Positions 45,690-58,076 are shown, counted from the stretch's first letter. The stretch is 64,000 bases of DNA from Neopestalotiopsis rosae (GCA_023078685.1 JALGAS010000004.1:3224001-3288000); one strand, 5' to 3'. Numbers and translations are program-made. Notes: generated by a model from the letters alone, not told the origin.

Positions 45690-48317
45690 TCAGACAAGGA
45701 CAATCGTCTTCCTCTGCGGACCAATGGACTCCCACACGTCCGTATAGACAACCCCGAGAGCTAGCCGCTTTGTGATACCACGCTCTACATCCTCTTCTCC
45801 TATCATGACCTGAAGGCAAAGCTCGTCCCATGTCGCGAGCGGTCTTTCGTCGCTGAATTGAATGTAGCGTTTCGCAACACACGCGCCAATCACGAAGACA
45901 AGGTAGACCTTTGGTTCCGTCGCATTTGGGTCGTGAAAGGTTTCGTAAGCAAACCGCGGGGACATGGACATTGAAATGCCGACCATGGTCTTCCCATCTG
46001 GAGTTGTGATGTTGCACCCGGTGAAGTGTCGGCGAGGCGGGACGATGAAACGTGCATTTCCGCAGGGAGTCACGGAGAGATATGCACAGGTGGTTTCGAA
46101 CAATAGGCTGGATGGGTGGCATAGTGCCGTTTCCTGAGCTTTGATAGAGAATGATTTGATAGATTGGTCGTCATCTTGTCGTGCGGATTCTTCCGGGATA
46201 CGTGCAGGCCACCATGATGCTGGCTGAAAGGTCTCTGACAGGGTCTTCAATGCCAGCGATGCACACGCATCTTCGCTGACGTCGTGAAATCGATCTTTCA
46301 CGTCAGGAGTTCCATCATTTGACAATTCCCGGGTTTTACTCCATCCTTTCGCCTCCGCCCAGTCCATAGTCTGTACCACAAGTGATTTCAGTTGCTCGCT
46401 GTCCAAATCGGTCAGGTCAGTGTTATTGGCAGCTGCGGCGGGCCACCATGTTGGGGCCGTTTGGAGAAGAAGCTTCAGCGCTTCTCTTTGCAGCCTCTGT
46501 TGCAAAGCGCTCATGGGACGCGCATTCTCTGTGACCTTCCGAAGACCCTTATTCGCATCTGAGTAGATGAAGTCAACCATGCTTGCCTGGGCGGTAGATG
46601 CGGCTACCAGGAAGGTGTCGTTTCCATAAGTCCAAGACTCCAGGCAGTCGACAGCGCCAGCCCAGTATGTCCAGCTCCAGCTAGGTAGCCCTTCAACGTC
46701 TCGTTTTGATCCCGTGTCGTTATAAGGTATCCAGCCCAGAGACTGCAAGAAGTACCTCTCTGGGTGTCCGTGCAAGATGGCAGTCTTCAGGTTACCTTCG
46801 ATAAACCCACCCACTCCGGCAAACGCATGGAGTATATCCGTGGGGAATGTCAACTGCCGTGAACAGTACATCCGTAGTGGTGCAGAGTAGGTATCAAACG
46901 ACGGTTGCGACAGATTTCGAGGGCGATCATCAATGCGAGCCTCCTGGTAGTAAGGAGTCAACCGCCAATCCTCAATGGACTCTTCTTCTGGTTTCTCATG
47001 CCACATTTCCGTGGCACAGCTCCCATATATCTGTCCTTCGTCAAAGTAGAGCCGGCGTTGGGAAAAGTATCGTTCCTGAAATGTCCAGGCTCTGCTATTC
47101 CAAGTCGAACGGGCAAGGGCCACCTCAATCCATGGTATGCGAGCACTTCCCATGGGGTTCCGCATAGTCGCCAACAAATCCCAGCTCCAATTCTTCAGTG
47201 TAGTCGATCGAGGTCGGGAATCGACACCGCGTAAGCCCTTTGTAGGTCCATCTGCCAGTGCCACAATCGTTAGGAATGCTCTCTGGTATATGTGACCCAT
47301 TGCAGAGATTTGTTCTCCTTTGCACACTGGATCGTCCTGCACGATACAGAAACGGTCAACCCAGAGATAACGTTGACCGATTTGGCGACACAGATTGATG
47401 GCATCAGCGATGACTTCTGGTAGGGTATCTTTCTCCAAGCTCCCGGGAGTCTCCATAGCATCGCAGTTCCCTTTCTCCAGCTGCAACTTTTGCTTTTCGA
47501 GAGAGTCCGAGGCCGCAGCCCATACATAGCTCAACGCCGTATACTCGACATCATGAGAAGGGCGGACCACACATTGCTCGATCGTGTCAATGAGACGGAA
47601 TGATCCAGGTAATGGTTCCCCAGTGTCACATGTGTTCGAAATACATTTCCCTTCGTGCTCATGTGTGCAGCGGTGAAGCCACGACTTGATCTGTTCGACG
47701 TCTAAAAGCTCGCGCTTCCAGAAAGATACCTCGGACAATTCGTGACACCATTTTTCGTACTTGAGTGTCAGATGAATGACCGACGGGGCATATGATTTCT
47801 CTCCATCCTCATTCTCGGTGCTCAGGCAAACCGCTAACACACAATTCTGTGACCATGGAAGCATGCCTTTTTCCAACGCCTTAGCTTCGTTTGTGATGCG
47901 GTGATGGTCAAGAGGGTCAAAAACAAAAGGCTTCCAGTATGCAAGCTGAATTTTCGATTGTATGCCGGTTGCGGTGGCGTCGTTATTGCTTTGCCGTGCA
48001 ATACTGGTGTATTGATCTTCGAGTACACTTGACAGTGCCGAGCACATCATGCAACCATCTCGCCGCGATTGCCAATGTTCGAGTCCGTAAAAGTCGAGAT
48101 CCTTGAGTTCACAGTAACCATTTTTGCGCATTGGTGGCCAGTCGGGGTTGTGCTTGTAGCAAAACCAGAGAGGGTTGACTGGTTTGAACTTTTGTTGCTT
48201 CTCGAGGCATGATGATACGTGTTGCAAGTCGTCCCAATCCTGACAATCATCACAGAGCCTGGGATTCCGCCGTTGCTGCTCAGCCCGTTCTGGTGTACAG
48301 ATGCTACAGCAACTCAT
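45690..48317 (-). CDS. HET-domain (heterokaryon incompatibility) protein
   Basis: A single uninterrupted frame of 875 residues. The N-terminus has cysteine pairs (CCSIC, LCDDC) typical of this subgroup. The HET domain starts near residue 257 with VEYTALSYVWA, continues with LCRQIGQRYLWVDRFCIVQDD and closes with STWNSRAWTFQERYFSQRRLYF. Family role: non-self recognition leading to cell death when different strains fuse, though most HET-domain proteins have no known partner. It is convergent with the Zn2Cys6 gene, 144 bp from its stop. The C-terminal half has no recognised repeat (no WD, ANK or NACHT). Confidence 0.93.
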   Translation of the reverse strand: MSCCSICTPERAEQQRRNPRLCDDCQDWDDLQHVSSCLEKQQKFKPVNPLWFCYKHNPDWPPMRKNGYCELKDLDFYGLEHWQSRRDGCMMCSALSSVLEDQYTSIARQSNNDATATGIQSKIQLAYWKPFVFDPLDHHRITNEAKALEKGMLPWSQNCVLAVCLSTENEDGEKSYAPSVIHLTLKYEKWCHELSEVSFWKRELLDVEQIKSWLHRCTHEHEGKCISNTCDTGEPLPGSFRLIDTIEQCVVRPSHDVEYTALSYVWAAASDSLEKQKLQLEKGNCDAMETPGSLEKDTLPEVIADAINLCRQIGQRYLWVDRFCIVQDDPVCKGEQISAMGHIYQRAFLTIVALADGPTKGLRGVDSRPRSTTLKNWSWDLLATMRNPMGSARIPWIEVALARSTWNSRAWTFQERYFSQRRLYFDEGQIYGSCATEMWHEKPEEESIEDWRLTPYYQEARIDDRPRNLSQPSFDTYSAPLRMYCSRQLTFPTDILHAFAGVGGFIEGNLKTAILHGHPERYFLQSLGWIPYNDTGSKRDVEGLPSWSWTYWAGAVDCLESWTYGNDTFLVAASTAQASMVDFIYSDANKGLRKVTENARPMSALQQRLQREALKLLLQTAPTWWPAAAANNTDLTDLDSEQLKSLVVQTMDWAEAKGWSKTRELSNDGTPDVKDRFHDVSEDACASLALKTLSETFQPASWWPARIPEESARQDDDQSIKSFSIKAQETALCHPSSLLFETTCAYLSVTPCGNARFIVPPRRHFTGCNITTPDGKTMVGISMSMSPRFAYETFHDPNATEPKVYLVFVIGACVAKRYIQFSDERPLATWDELCLQVMIGEEDVERGITKRLALGVVYTDVWESIGPQRKTIVLV

Positions 48318-50215
48318 TTGAATCGTGTGTCAAAATTGGCTGACTAATTGTTGTTGAGCTGACTATTCAGAAAGCCCATTCGTATCGCTTGGAATAACTT
48401 GTATAACGTCCTTATTGCACAGTCTCAGGAAGAAGATCGGCGACTGAACGGTCAACGTATGCATCATGCTCTTATTCTGCACCAAATCTTGGGGATTGAG
48501 GGGTTCTGCCCTTGCTTACTCTGTGCACGGAGCATCGTGCGTTCACAGTGTGAAGTAGTGCTTGCGATTAGATGGATCCGCACTGTAGGATCAGATTAGA
48601 ATGTATAGCAACGTATATCTCAAGTGACATTGAATGATTCGACATGATACCTGAAATAAATTGAGATGGAAAGAGTGGGAGAAAAAAATATTTTGAATTG
48701 TGATTGAATGTAAACAAACAACTCCACGTAATCGGCATTCCAATAACCAAAGCATAGTAGCAGATGTAACTGTTTGACTGAGTCAGTTCTGCCACAAAAT
48801 GACCAATCCAGTCTGATGCCAAACATTGAGAGGTATACTTCAAGCATATGTTTCTTCTTATGTGTCATGGTGAAGAGTTTGTGTCCATATTTAGGTACAG
48901 GCAGCATTGGACTCATAAGAGAAAAGGACAGAAAACCTAAGATAACCCATCGCATAGTTGGCTGTCACGTACCCGGTAGACTTGGCTGGTGGGCTGCACC
49001 CAATGGGCATGCATTCGTATTGAATTGTAAGCTGGGGAACAAAAGGTCAGATGGACCAGTGCCCAGCTGCAAAGAATATCTATCTACGGACGAACAGCCG
49101 GACAAACCGTCGGCCCGGTGGTGACCAGTATCAGAACCATGGTCTACCATGACTGTTGGCCATTATTCTTCGAAAAATCTCGCATCAAACAGAGGCAAGT
49201 CATGGTTTAATACTCATGCTATGATCCCAGGCTTAGAATTAAGAAAAGAATTATATATGTGTTACATCATTTGGATGGAGAATATTTGATGCTTAATTCT
49301 CCCGGGCACTTTCCAGTGCCAACAACTGAAAGTCACGGAGTCACCAGCCACAAGGACACTGTGCATAATACTATTCTTTCTTCTCGTATTTCGTTATAGT
49401 TTGGTAGTTCAGCAGCTATTACAGTGAACAATTAGTGATTGCAACCCGATTGTTATCATGTGATATTCGTTCTAATTTCCGGTTCTTGAAAGAAATAGCC
49501 GTTAGCATCAGCACGCCTTGAAGCAACACATCTCTAACGTAGGCCAGACAGCCCCCGTTTGTATTCACCGTTGCACCGCCAACGCTCTTTCTTTAAGGTT
49601 CTATGGCACCTCGCGCGAGAACAATCCTACTTGCTGCTTTTAAAATCTTCACCACACGGATCCAAGAGCACATTTCCTCAACTGCTCACAATTTCGCCGA
49701 CAACCACCAATATCACCCTCGCCGTTACCAAGCACTGTTCAGCTTGACTACGGACAGAGATAAGTGTGTCCGTGCAGCACGCTCCCATGCTTGACAAAGC
49801 GAAGAGCAGATAATACTGAACATCAAAGCAGGTTTCAAGCAAACGTAACTGGCAAGTACTCATTTTCCTGAACTCAACTCAACAGAGACGGTGCGCATTT
49901 GACGTTCCTTCTCTGAACCCTAAATTTCATTCTCTGCGGTTGCCACTTGTTGCTGGCATTTTCCGACCAGATTCCACACAACCATTGTCTTTTGCTTTCT
50001 AGAAACCCAGGAATTCACGGGAACTCAAACCTCTTGTTACAATCCTTTCTACTTTTCCTCACACCTTATTGACCTTGAGAACCTGGTGAAGCAGTTTTGC
50101 CAAGTCAATTGTAGCCAAGATTCACACTGCGTCCGTCTTCGGTGAGCGACCGTACTTCAAGATTCACCAACATTGACGCCCTAATCGACTTATTCCAGAG
50201 TCACGAACTACGACA
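48318..50215. other. Intergenic between divergent genes
   Basis: Almost 1.9 kb upstream of both the HET gene (-) and the 2EXR-like gene (+). No gene is supported. The last 300 bp is CT-rich, as in a fungal 5' leader. Confidence 0.55.
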
Positions 50216-51378
50216 ATGGATAACGACAAACCCAAGATGTACGACAAGCTGCCTCTTGAGATCGCACAGAATATTTGGAAGCTCGCCTTTGACGAGAGCA
50301 GCCACGGTGCTCACCATTTCCGCCTCACAGTCGACACAAAGATTTTCCCTCACCGACTGATTGTCTCGGCCTGGGATAAGAATGGAGATTCTCCCGTCGC
50401 ATCTACCTGGCGCCAACGACTGAATATGTCCGTAACCGACCGCGTGTCCAAAGAGGCATACGATAAATGGATCGCCAAGATGGACGCTGATGGCGGCGCC
50501 TTTTGGGTGGCACCCTTGCCGGTCAAACGGACCCAGCCCCAGACTGCCGAGTTCGCATCAAGAGCCAAGGTGCACGTCAAGAATGATTTGGCTGTCTTCA
50601 CCTTCACCGGCAACTATTTCAACATAATGCTCCAGGATCGAGACGCGGCCAAGGAGCAGTTCAAGGGCCTTCTGAACATCGGTTTCAATTTGAAACAAAG
50701 CAAAACTGGTCACAGCTGGGGCCTTGGACCATTTCAATGTGCCTGTGACAGCCTGCACCCACACGAGGGTCCCTGCCCTGTGAGTGTCGCAAAAGTTGTC
50801 CAAATCTTCCCGGACGTCCGGGATGTCTACCTGATCTATCGCGCAAGCGGCAAGGAACTCGAATGCATGGCCCGGCATTTGGCTAGACCGAACACATCCG
50901 GCAAAATGGCCGGCTCCGAGACCACTTCTGAAAGAGTTGGTAGTGCAAAAAGCACAAAGATCAAAGTCCCGAGAGTACCTGCAAACCAACTCATTGAAGA
51001 AAGCCTTGCAGAGTTTCAGAGTATATCTGAAGGTCCTCTTGACAGTAGAATTCGATACTGATAACATTGATAGGAATGGCAGAAAATCGTGGTGGCAAAA
51101 TTTGGAACGATGGCGAGCGCACCTTCATCGAGGTTCACGGACGCGATCTTCGCTTCCTCTTCCCTGAGATGTCGGAATCGTCAATCCCGCCATTTTGGCA
51201 AGAGTTTCCTCGATGGGCGAGGGTTTGGTATATTTTGCGTCTTTGCAAGAAGAAATGCGAAGATAACAACACCTTCAATGCCCTACTTAATCGTCCGATT
51301 GGGGCCATCCCGAACTTTCACTTCATGGTCTGTCGCCAACAGATAGTCCGCAAGGCCATAAAATCGCAGGCGAGCTAG
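50216..51378 (+). CDS. 2EXR-like domain protein
   Basis: Two exons (50216-51020 and 51074-51378; 53-nt intron with a CTGATAAC branch site) give 369 residues. The N-terminus (YDKLPLEIAQNIWKLAF) fits the 2EXR/F-box-like opening of a large group of ascomycete proteins, followed by an RLTV strand and a region on exposed parent-protein breaks (SVTDRVSKEAYDKW). Function of this group is unknown. No membrane segment or signal is visible, so cytosolic or nuclear location is likely. Splicing adds about 100 residues beyond the first stop, and the joined frame is continuous. Confidence 0.72.
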
Positions 51379-52503
51379 GATGAGGAGCTCCGCGAGAAGT
51401 AATTGGCTGTATCGAGAGTGCGTCTACATTTTGCAACAACAAAACATGATTCGAGGGTGCAATGACTCGAGGGCCATAGGTCAAGGAGAAAGAGAACACA
51501 GACAGTTTCCGGACAGAAGCTGTGTGCATTGACTCAGCGATGAAGGCTGAAAAACATGGCGACATGTCGCCGATATCACATTGGCACATTGGGCTGACGG
51601 AATGCCTTACTTGGAAGGTAGATCGACATCAGTGAAGACCCTTGGCTTTAATATCAAGACTGAACACTGATACATGAGCAAAAGCCCTGACCAAGATCAA
51701 TTTCTATTGAACTCGTAATGATAACCGTGAACTCGCCGACTGCTTTGCATCTTTCGAGCTATATTTGTGTCTCTCCAAAAAGTTCATCTTGCCTAGCATC
51801 ACTTATTGTCCAATCGAAAGCCACGTCTGTCAGTGAGAGGTACAGCGAAAGATGCCTGGTCTTGTGGGCATTCAGACCAAAGAACGCAGTTTCTTTGGTT
51901 AATCCGAATATAGATTCCTCCTCGTCTAGATCACGGCTCAAGAAAACACTTTTGAAAGCACATATAAGCCAAGAGCTGACGGTATATTGATTCCATTCTT
52001 TTTCCTTTTGTTCTCATTCTGAGAACTTCTCTCAGTGTCATTTGCGTACCGGGGGACCGCTAAACCGTGTCCATTTAGCGCAGACTGTACCCTCGGCTAG
52101 GCACCCGATTTGCAGTAAACTGGTACGGAATCGTGAGCCGGGGTACGAGTCTCATGAGCGCGCAATATCAGTAGCTGTCTCCAATTTAGGCCTGTCAAAT
52201 CATGCGCATCCATTATAATTGCCATTCTTGACGCTTTATTGTGATTCCAAACTTAATTATGGCCAACTTGAGATGAGATCAATTCAACATGAGGCGAATG
52301 AGAGTTCATGGTGCTCTAGCCGGGGCGCAACGGGACGCTACCTTACAGTATCAAAGCCCACTAATTGACGCGGCCGACGTCGGCGCTGGACCGAGGGAAC
52401 TCGGGAACCTAGAAGCTTTCACAATGCGCTGATGATAAGAAGTACCCAAGCACAACTGTAACTGAATTTACTACCAACGCCGTGCTGGCAACATCTTGCT
52501 GAG
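51379..52503. other. Intergenic, no supported gene
   Basis: About 1.1 kb between same-strand genes, containing the promoter of the LrgA/LrgB-type gene. No recognisable coding region. Confidence 0.55.
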
Positions 52504-54339
52504 ATGGCTGTAGCTAATGCGAGCAGTCGTTTGAACGACTTTGGAAAAGCATTACGACTGGTAAGTTATGTGTAGGTAGATATGTCCAAGCATCGTTCAC
52601 TAACAGACGGTACCACAGGTAGCCAAGAGTTCATGGCGGTCCAGCGCTCAGTCATGGCTGGCGGTTCCGGCTGGGATCATCGCCATCCTCGCCGCATGTT
52701 TTGGCGTCGACAAGCTCTTGGGGATAGGAAATATTTCATTCCCAGCTTCTGTCGCGTGTCTGATTGTCTTGTTTCTCGCTCTGCTGCTATCTGAACTTGT
52801 GCTCGGCGAACACAGGACGCGGCGCTTCGTCAGCTGCGTCGACATACCAGTTGAGTCAAGCTCTTTTGATCATCTGTGTCCACCTACTCATCCGACCATA
52901 GGGAAGCTGGTCTTTGCGATGGATCAGCATCACATTCACGCCTTCGTTCGTTTTACTTCCTCTAAGTCCGCCCATTGGCGTCGTGGAGGTTTTCAAGATC
53001 ATTGCCGTCTTTGGTGAGTCGGCTCATGCAAGGTTCCAAGGATGCCAATTGACCATTCCTAGCCATTGGATTCATTGTCATGATGGTTGCGACGGCATAT
53101 ATGACCCGAGCAATCCAACTCTTGTCGGGCACATCCAAGCGCGCAATGACTGAGCGCGCTGAGGAGTTGGGCCCTCGAGGAGATGAAATACCTATGAGCG
53201 CCATGCCCGCTAGCGAAGACGAGCAACATGCTGCGTCGGCTCTATCAACCACACCCTCTTCTCTCGATCTGAGTCCGCCGTCGCCTGCCGTGGCATCCCA
53301 AGCTACGTCGCAGATCCGCCTACATGTTCCAGGAGATGTTACGCCTCCGCAGGATAGCGGCCAAGCCACTCCCGTTAACCTTCCCCCACAGGCTCCCTTG
53401 CCGTCGCCTCGAGCAGAAATCTGGGCTTTGACAATCGTGCGACACTTTGACTTGCTGACCTATTCTGTACTATTTTTGTTTGTTGGGATCCCCGTTTACT
53501 ATGCGACTGGCTACGGCATGGCAATGCATCTTAGCTTTGGTGTCCTAATGTATTTTGGAGCCACGGCTCTTCCGCCTTCTTGGAGGCAATATCTCCATCC
53601 GGTGCTTGTCTCCTCCCTCTTCACCTGTCTTGGTATTTGGGTCCTGGGACTTGCCATGGGCCGCAGCCTCGAGACGACTTTGACCGAATATCGCACCGGA
53701 GCCAAATATCTCGAGCTATGGAATGGCAGCCACGAGCTCCCTGGTGCCGGTGATATCCTGTCCAGCGTCCTGGATGCTAGTATCGTGGCTCTGGCCCTGC
53801 CCATGTATCAGTACCGACGAGAGCTGCGTCAGCATTTCTTTGCGATCGTGACGCCGAACATCTTGGTGTCAATCGCCTCTCTATTCGCGTATCCGTACAT
53901 CTGCTACGCCATAGGCATCACTGCAGAGCGCAGCCTGGCCTTTGCGGCTCGAAGCCTGACACTCGCTCTCGCCACCCCAGCCGTGGTCAACCTTGGTGGT
54001 GATACTTATACTATTGCCGCCATCGCCATCGCCAGCGGCATCATTGGCGCCTTGGTAGGACAGCAGATGCTGGCCTGGATGAAGATACCGGAAGGTATGT
54101 CGTTACGAACGCTCGAGCGGCCACTTGTGCATGCTGACATTATTATAGACGACTACGTCACAAGAGGCGTGACGCTTGGAGCAAACTCATCCGCTATTGC
54201 CACGGCCATGTTGTTGCGGACAGATCCTCGAGCGGCTGCTCTTTCGAGTCTTTCCATGGGTCTTTTTGGCACGATCACGGTTCTTTTCACGTCAATTCCG
54301 CCCATCGCGAATGCCATTCGGTCAATCGTCGGACTGTAG
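52504..54339 (+). CDS. LrgA/LrgB-type integral membrane protein
   Basis: Five exons (52504-52560, 52619-52849, 52902-53013, 53063-54094, 54149-54339) give 540 residues. An N-terminal part with four hydrophobic segments resembles LrgA/CidA. A polar Ser/Pro-rich linker of about 90 residues follows, then an LrgB-like part with about eight segments, including LALATPAVVNLGGDTYTIAAIAI-type and HADIIIDDYVTRGVTLG-adjacent blocks (the latter partly intronic, with the spliced product reading IPEDDYVTRGV). The same fusion exists in plant PLGG1, a plastid glycolate/glycerate transporter; bacterial Lrg/Cid proteins affect murein hydrolase export and pyruvate. The role in fungi is unknown; organic-acid transport is a fair guess. 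One donor is GTTGAG, weaker than the others. Confidence 0.83.
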
Positions 54340-54562
54340 CTGCTTGAAGTATCCCATCAGAACGTTTCTGATTGATGAGGCTCTGCTCATTAGAACCGTT
54401 CACCATTCCGCCTAGCTTGAAGCCGCACATATCGTACAGGGTTGTCTACAGGATTGAATGAGTTGGTTATGAATATGTATTACCGGAGGTGTCCGATAGG
54501 AGATGTCGTGCATGTTTTTACACTATGATATGTCAAGTATTTGGAACAGCATATCAGCCAGA

Positions 54563-56273
54563 TCATTTCGCTCCCCGCTGACGCTTCTTTGCTTGTTTGG
54601 GCTCCGAATCTGCTGGATTTGCTCGCTTCTTCCCCTGGCCTGATGTCTTCTCTCCATCATTGTTGGGGCCAGTCATTTCGAGAAATTCCTGCTCCGTCAC
54701 AGTTTGTAGTCCTCGGTCCTCAATCTCTTTGAGCTTATTGGGCCCCGCGTTCGCACCGAGGACAATGAAGTCAAGGCCATCTCCTTTGGGTATCGCACTG
54801 ATGACCTTGGCGCCGTGCTTTTCTGCCTCCTGCTTGGCTTGCTTGCGATCCATTGTCTCAAATGTTCCAGTGAAAAGGATCTTCTTGCCTGCCAAGGTCA
54901 CTGTTGCGTCCTTGCTCACCGGGCCAGCTCCAGAGTTGCCCTTGGATTTTGTAGTATCTTTCTTGGTCTGCGGGACTGGTTTTGAGTCTTCAGCTTTTGT
55001 TTGCGCTGGTTTGTGGGCTTTTGCTTTTGCCGGCACTGGCTCCGAGTCTTCATCTCCGAGAAGGGCCAAGAACTGCTGCTCATCAATGGTCTTCAGGCCG
55101 AGGTTGCTAATCTCTTCAAGCTTTTTCGGGCCGGCTCTTGTGCCTACCACAACATAGTCGGCATCAGCCAGCTTGCGAGTTAGCTGAGCCCCATGCTCCT
55201 TTGCTTTCGCCTCGCAAGTCTTCCGGTCCATTGTTTCAAAGGTTCCTGTGAAAATAATCTTTCGATCTTTCAGTGCATCTGCTCCTTCCTGTGGGCCTGC
55301 GGAGAGCACTTTGTCATCTTCCTCCTCCTCATCCTGTGTCTCGTCATCATCGACCTCTTCCACGGCGCTGTTGTCATCTATTGTCTCATCTCCATCAGCT
55401 CCATCTTCTCCCTCATCACCGCCATCATTGCCATCATCTGCTTTGGTTTCCCCAGCATCTATCACACTAGAGCATCATTGTCAGTCCCCAAAGCGGCTAC
55501 ATTGCCCTCTCTTAACAAGAACATGTCAGAGCGCAGTGTTTCGGTAGAATAACTTACTAAGCCTCCAGCATGTGTTTGAAACTCGAGAAACTTTCCGTCT
55601 CGGCGGCCCAATGGTAGACACGAATCACGGCAACCTCCAACTTTTTCATCTCCTCCCATCCGCCGTAGATCTTCTCGGCAATCTCCTCCAGGATCCGCTT
55701 CGTCTTATCGTCGCCTTCTTTCCATGCCTTCTCCGCCACAGCAATGGCCTTTTTCGTCATTTCGGGCGGCACGAGAAGCTGAGTCCCCTCATCACCGCCT
55801 GCACCCAGTTGCACGGCGTGTTGCATCTCTGGCCACTCGAGAGTGAGATCCAGTCCCACTCTGTTATCATCATCAATGAAGGGGAGCAACTCGCACGGCC
55901 ACAGCACGTCGTCGGCGGTCATGACTTCGACATGCTCAGCCGGTCGAAAGATCTCACCTCCCGACGCGCCGTCATCTCCGGAAAAGATGCCATTCGTGAC
56001 GCGATAGAACGCGCCAACGTCCTCGGGCATGCCATTGGGAAACCCGTTGTCGCGAAACTTGCGGTCCAGTGCCTTGATGGCCTCCTCCGATGCGGGTGGC
56101 TGGAGAAAGGTCCGCGGGTACTGTGTGACGTCGCCGTCATGAAAGTCGGCCAAGTCGGGGCCACACGGTGCAAGCTTGTTGATCGCGAGGCACTTGCTGT
56201 TATACGCGTGCACCAGCACATCAATAGGTGTGTGCTGGAGCTCGCGAGGCCGTGCAAAAGTTGGAATCGTCAT
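54563..56273 (-). CDS. SMI1/KNR4-like protein fused to two BRCT domains
   Basis: Two exons (55558-56273 and 54563-55466; 91-nt intron) give 539 residues. Exon 1 encodes a SMI1/KNR4-like domain: an N-terminal helix, LPEDVGAFYRVTNG-type core (here MPEDVGAFYRVTNGIFSG) and the acidic DDDNRVGLDL strand. A strongly acidic linker (Glu/Asp-rich, about 60 residues) leads to two single BRCT domains of the DNA-ligase type. Both carry FTGTFETMDRK and VLGANAGPNK/VGTRAGPKK, separated by a Lys/Ser/Pro-rich linker. The tail is basic (KKRQRGAK), a likely nuclear signal. BRCT domains bind DNA ends or phosphoproteins, so a nuclear role is inferred. The ATG at 56273 is the only one in frame. Confidence 0.88.
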
Positions 56274-57398
56274 GATGATGATAATCAGTTGTACAGAGCA
56301 TAAGAATGACTTTTGATATTCGCTTTGCTCTCTACGAGGCACTCTCTAGTATCCCGTAGCGTGTTGCGATAGCTGAGTGGTGCCCAATATTCCTGGCATT
56401 AGGGGTTGCTTAGTGGGGAGGTTGCCTCACTTGGAATGAATAGCGGCTCGTTCCTGCGCCAAACCGCTAAGCACGGCGTTCCAACTTCCCAGGGCGGCTG
56501 TGCCTCTTTGGTGCGTCCTAAATTCTCACGCTCACGTGAATGAGCCGATAATAACCAAGACTTGAACAAGATGTGTTATGTTTGCATCTTTCGGCTCCGT
56601 TTCCTGGAGGCGAAGACAAACTTTGTCGCATGCCAACGGAGCATTTCTGCGAGACTGGGTGCATTCCCATTATTCGTAGTATTCATGAGAAAAGGCATCA
56701 ATTGTGTTGATTGAAAGGGTGGCCACAAGTCAAAGCCTGAACATGGCTGCTGAACGGATTGAACCATGTCGTGTCAGCCCCTCTGGAACGTCTAAAGGTT
56801 AGTGCGCTGAGGGTGCTAAAGTGCAGAGCTGCAAGTTGTGACTGGCTTCCAATCCATACAACAAAGAGGGCCACCACTGGTCACAGCTTCGCACCAGACT
56901 CGAGCCTGCCACGACGTTACTTTGAAAATTACTTTCTGATCTTCTGGTGATTGGCCTGTCAGAAAGTTTGCCTATATTTATAGAAATGCCGGACAGGGCG
57001 GAAGCCATTCATCCGAACTCGTCCGGACGCAGCCATGATTTCGGCTCCGAAAGTCAGCATAGCACGTTGTATCGGCCGAGTGTCGGATCCGGATTGGTAA
57101 TGGCCGATACACCATGGTATTCTGCCTGCTTGTCAACCATTCTTCAATGGGTTCGGACGAAAAGAATATATCGCATGTCTGGATCCTTCTCAAGTACTTA
57201 TACCTGATTGTTCGCCAGTATTCCGTGTTTTCATTCTCGTATCATCATCTCAACTTCAAACACACCCTTGTGCCATCTCAATACCCATTAAACATCTGCT
57301 TTAATTTGTATCAAAAGCCAGCAAGTGCTTCATACATAAGCTGATCTATAAAACTCTTTCAATTTCTTTCTCAGTCCAGTTTCCTATCTCCTATCACC
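56274..57398. other. Divergent intergenic region
   Basis: About 1.1 kb between the SMI1-BRCT gene (-) and the NAD(P)-binding gene (+). No gene is supported; it holds both promoters. Confidence 0.55.
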
Positions 57399-58076
57399 AT
57401 GCACTTCCTCGTAATTGGTGGTACTGGCCGGATCGGGTCGTTGGTCATCGAAGAGGCCCTCTCTCGCGGCCACCAAGTCACAGCACTCGTTCGAAGTTCG
57501 ACGTCTGTGACAGCAAAAGACGGCCTTCTACTGGTTGAGGGGTCACCACTAAAGCCAGAAGACGTCGACAGGGCGTTCCAGGCGAATCCGTCTTCGACGC
57601 CGACGACCGTCGTGATCGCACTCAATGCCCGGCGCGTGAGCGACTCACCATTTTCAGCGCCTTCACCCGACACGCCACAGCGCCTCATGGCAGACTCGGT
57701 ATCCAATGCCATTGCGTCCATGAAAAAGTACGGCGCCGACAAGATTGTCATCAACAGCAGCGCGGGTACAGCCGACAGCTACGACTCGCTCAACTGCCTT
57801 ATGAAGATGGTGGTCACGTACAGCAACATGAAGTACCAAATGGTGGATCACAATGCCGTGGATACAGAGACCAGAACGTCCGGCGTCAACTTTGTCATTG
57901 TGCGCCCGGCCATGTTTGTCGAGGGCGAGGCGGCAGAGGTCAAGGTGTATCCCGATGATGGCAAGGGGAGTGGCTTCATGCCCAAGATCTCACGGGCGAG
58001 TGTTGCCAGGTTCATGGTAGCAAACGCCTCCGAGACCACCGAGTTTGATGGTAGAGCACCAGTCATCTCCAATTGA
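57399..58076 (+). CDS. NAD(P)-binding atypical SDR (NmrA-like)
   Basis: An intronless frame of 225 residues. The N-terminus MHFLVIGGTGRIG carries the Rossmann GGxGxxG nucleotide-binding motif (Gly7-Gly13). VIVRPAMF near the C-terminal third is the substrate-region strand common to NAD(P)H-binding atypical SDRs. No YxxxK catalytic pair typical of classical SDRs is seen. Members act as oxidoreductases or redox sensors such as NmrA. It is cytosolic, with no signal peptide. The ATG sits in a good context (atcaccATGc) after a pyrimidine-rich leader. Confidence 0.9.
   Translation: MHFLVIGGTGRIGSLVIEEALSRGHQVTALVRSSTSVTAKDGLLLVEGSPLKPEDVDRAFQANPSSTPTTVVIALNARRVSDSPFSAPSPDTPQRLMADSVSNAIASMKKYGADKIVINSSAGTADSYDSLNCLMKMVVTYSNMKYQMVDHNAVDTETRTSGVNFVIVRPAMFVEGEAAEVKVYPDDGKGSGFMPKISRASVARFMVANASETTEFDGRAPVISN

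Noticed and set aside
55193..55552. Hydrophobic plus-strand frame over the SMI1-BRCT gene
   Set aside because: It arises from the antisense of the acidic Glu/Asp codons of the linker, which read as Leu/Phe/Ile/Ser.
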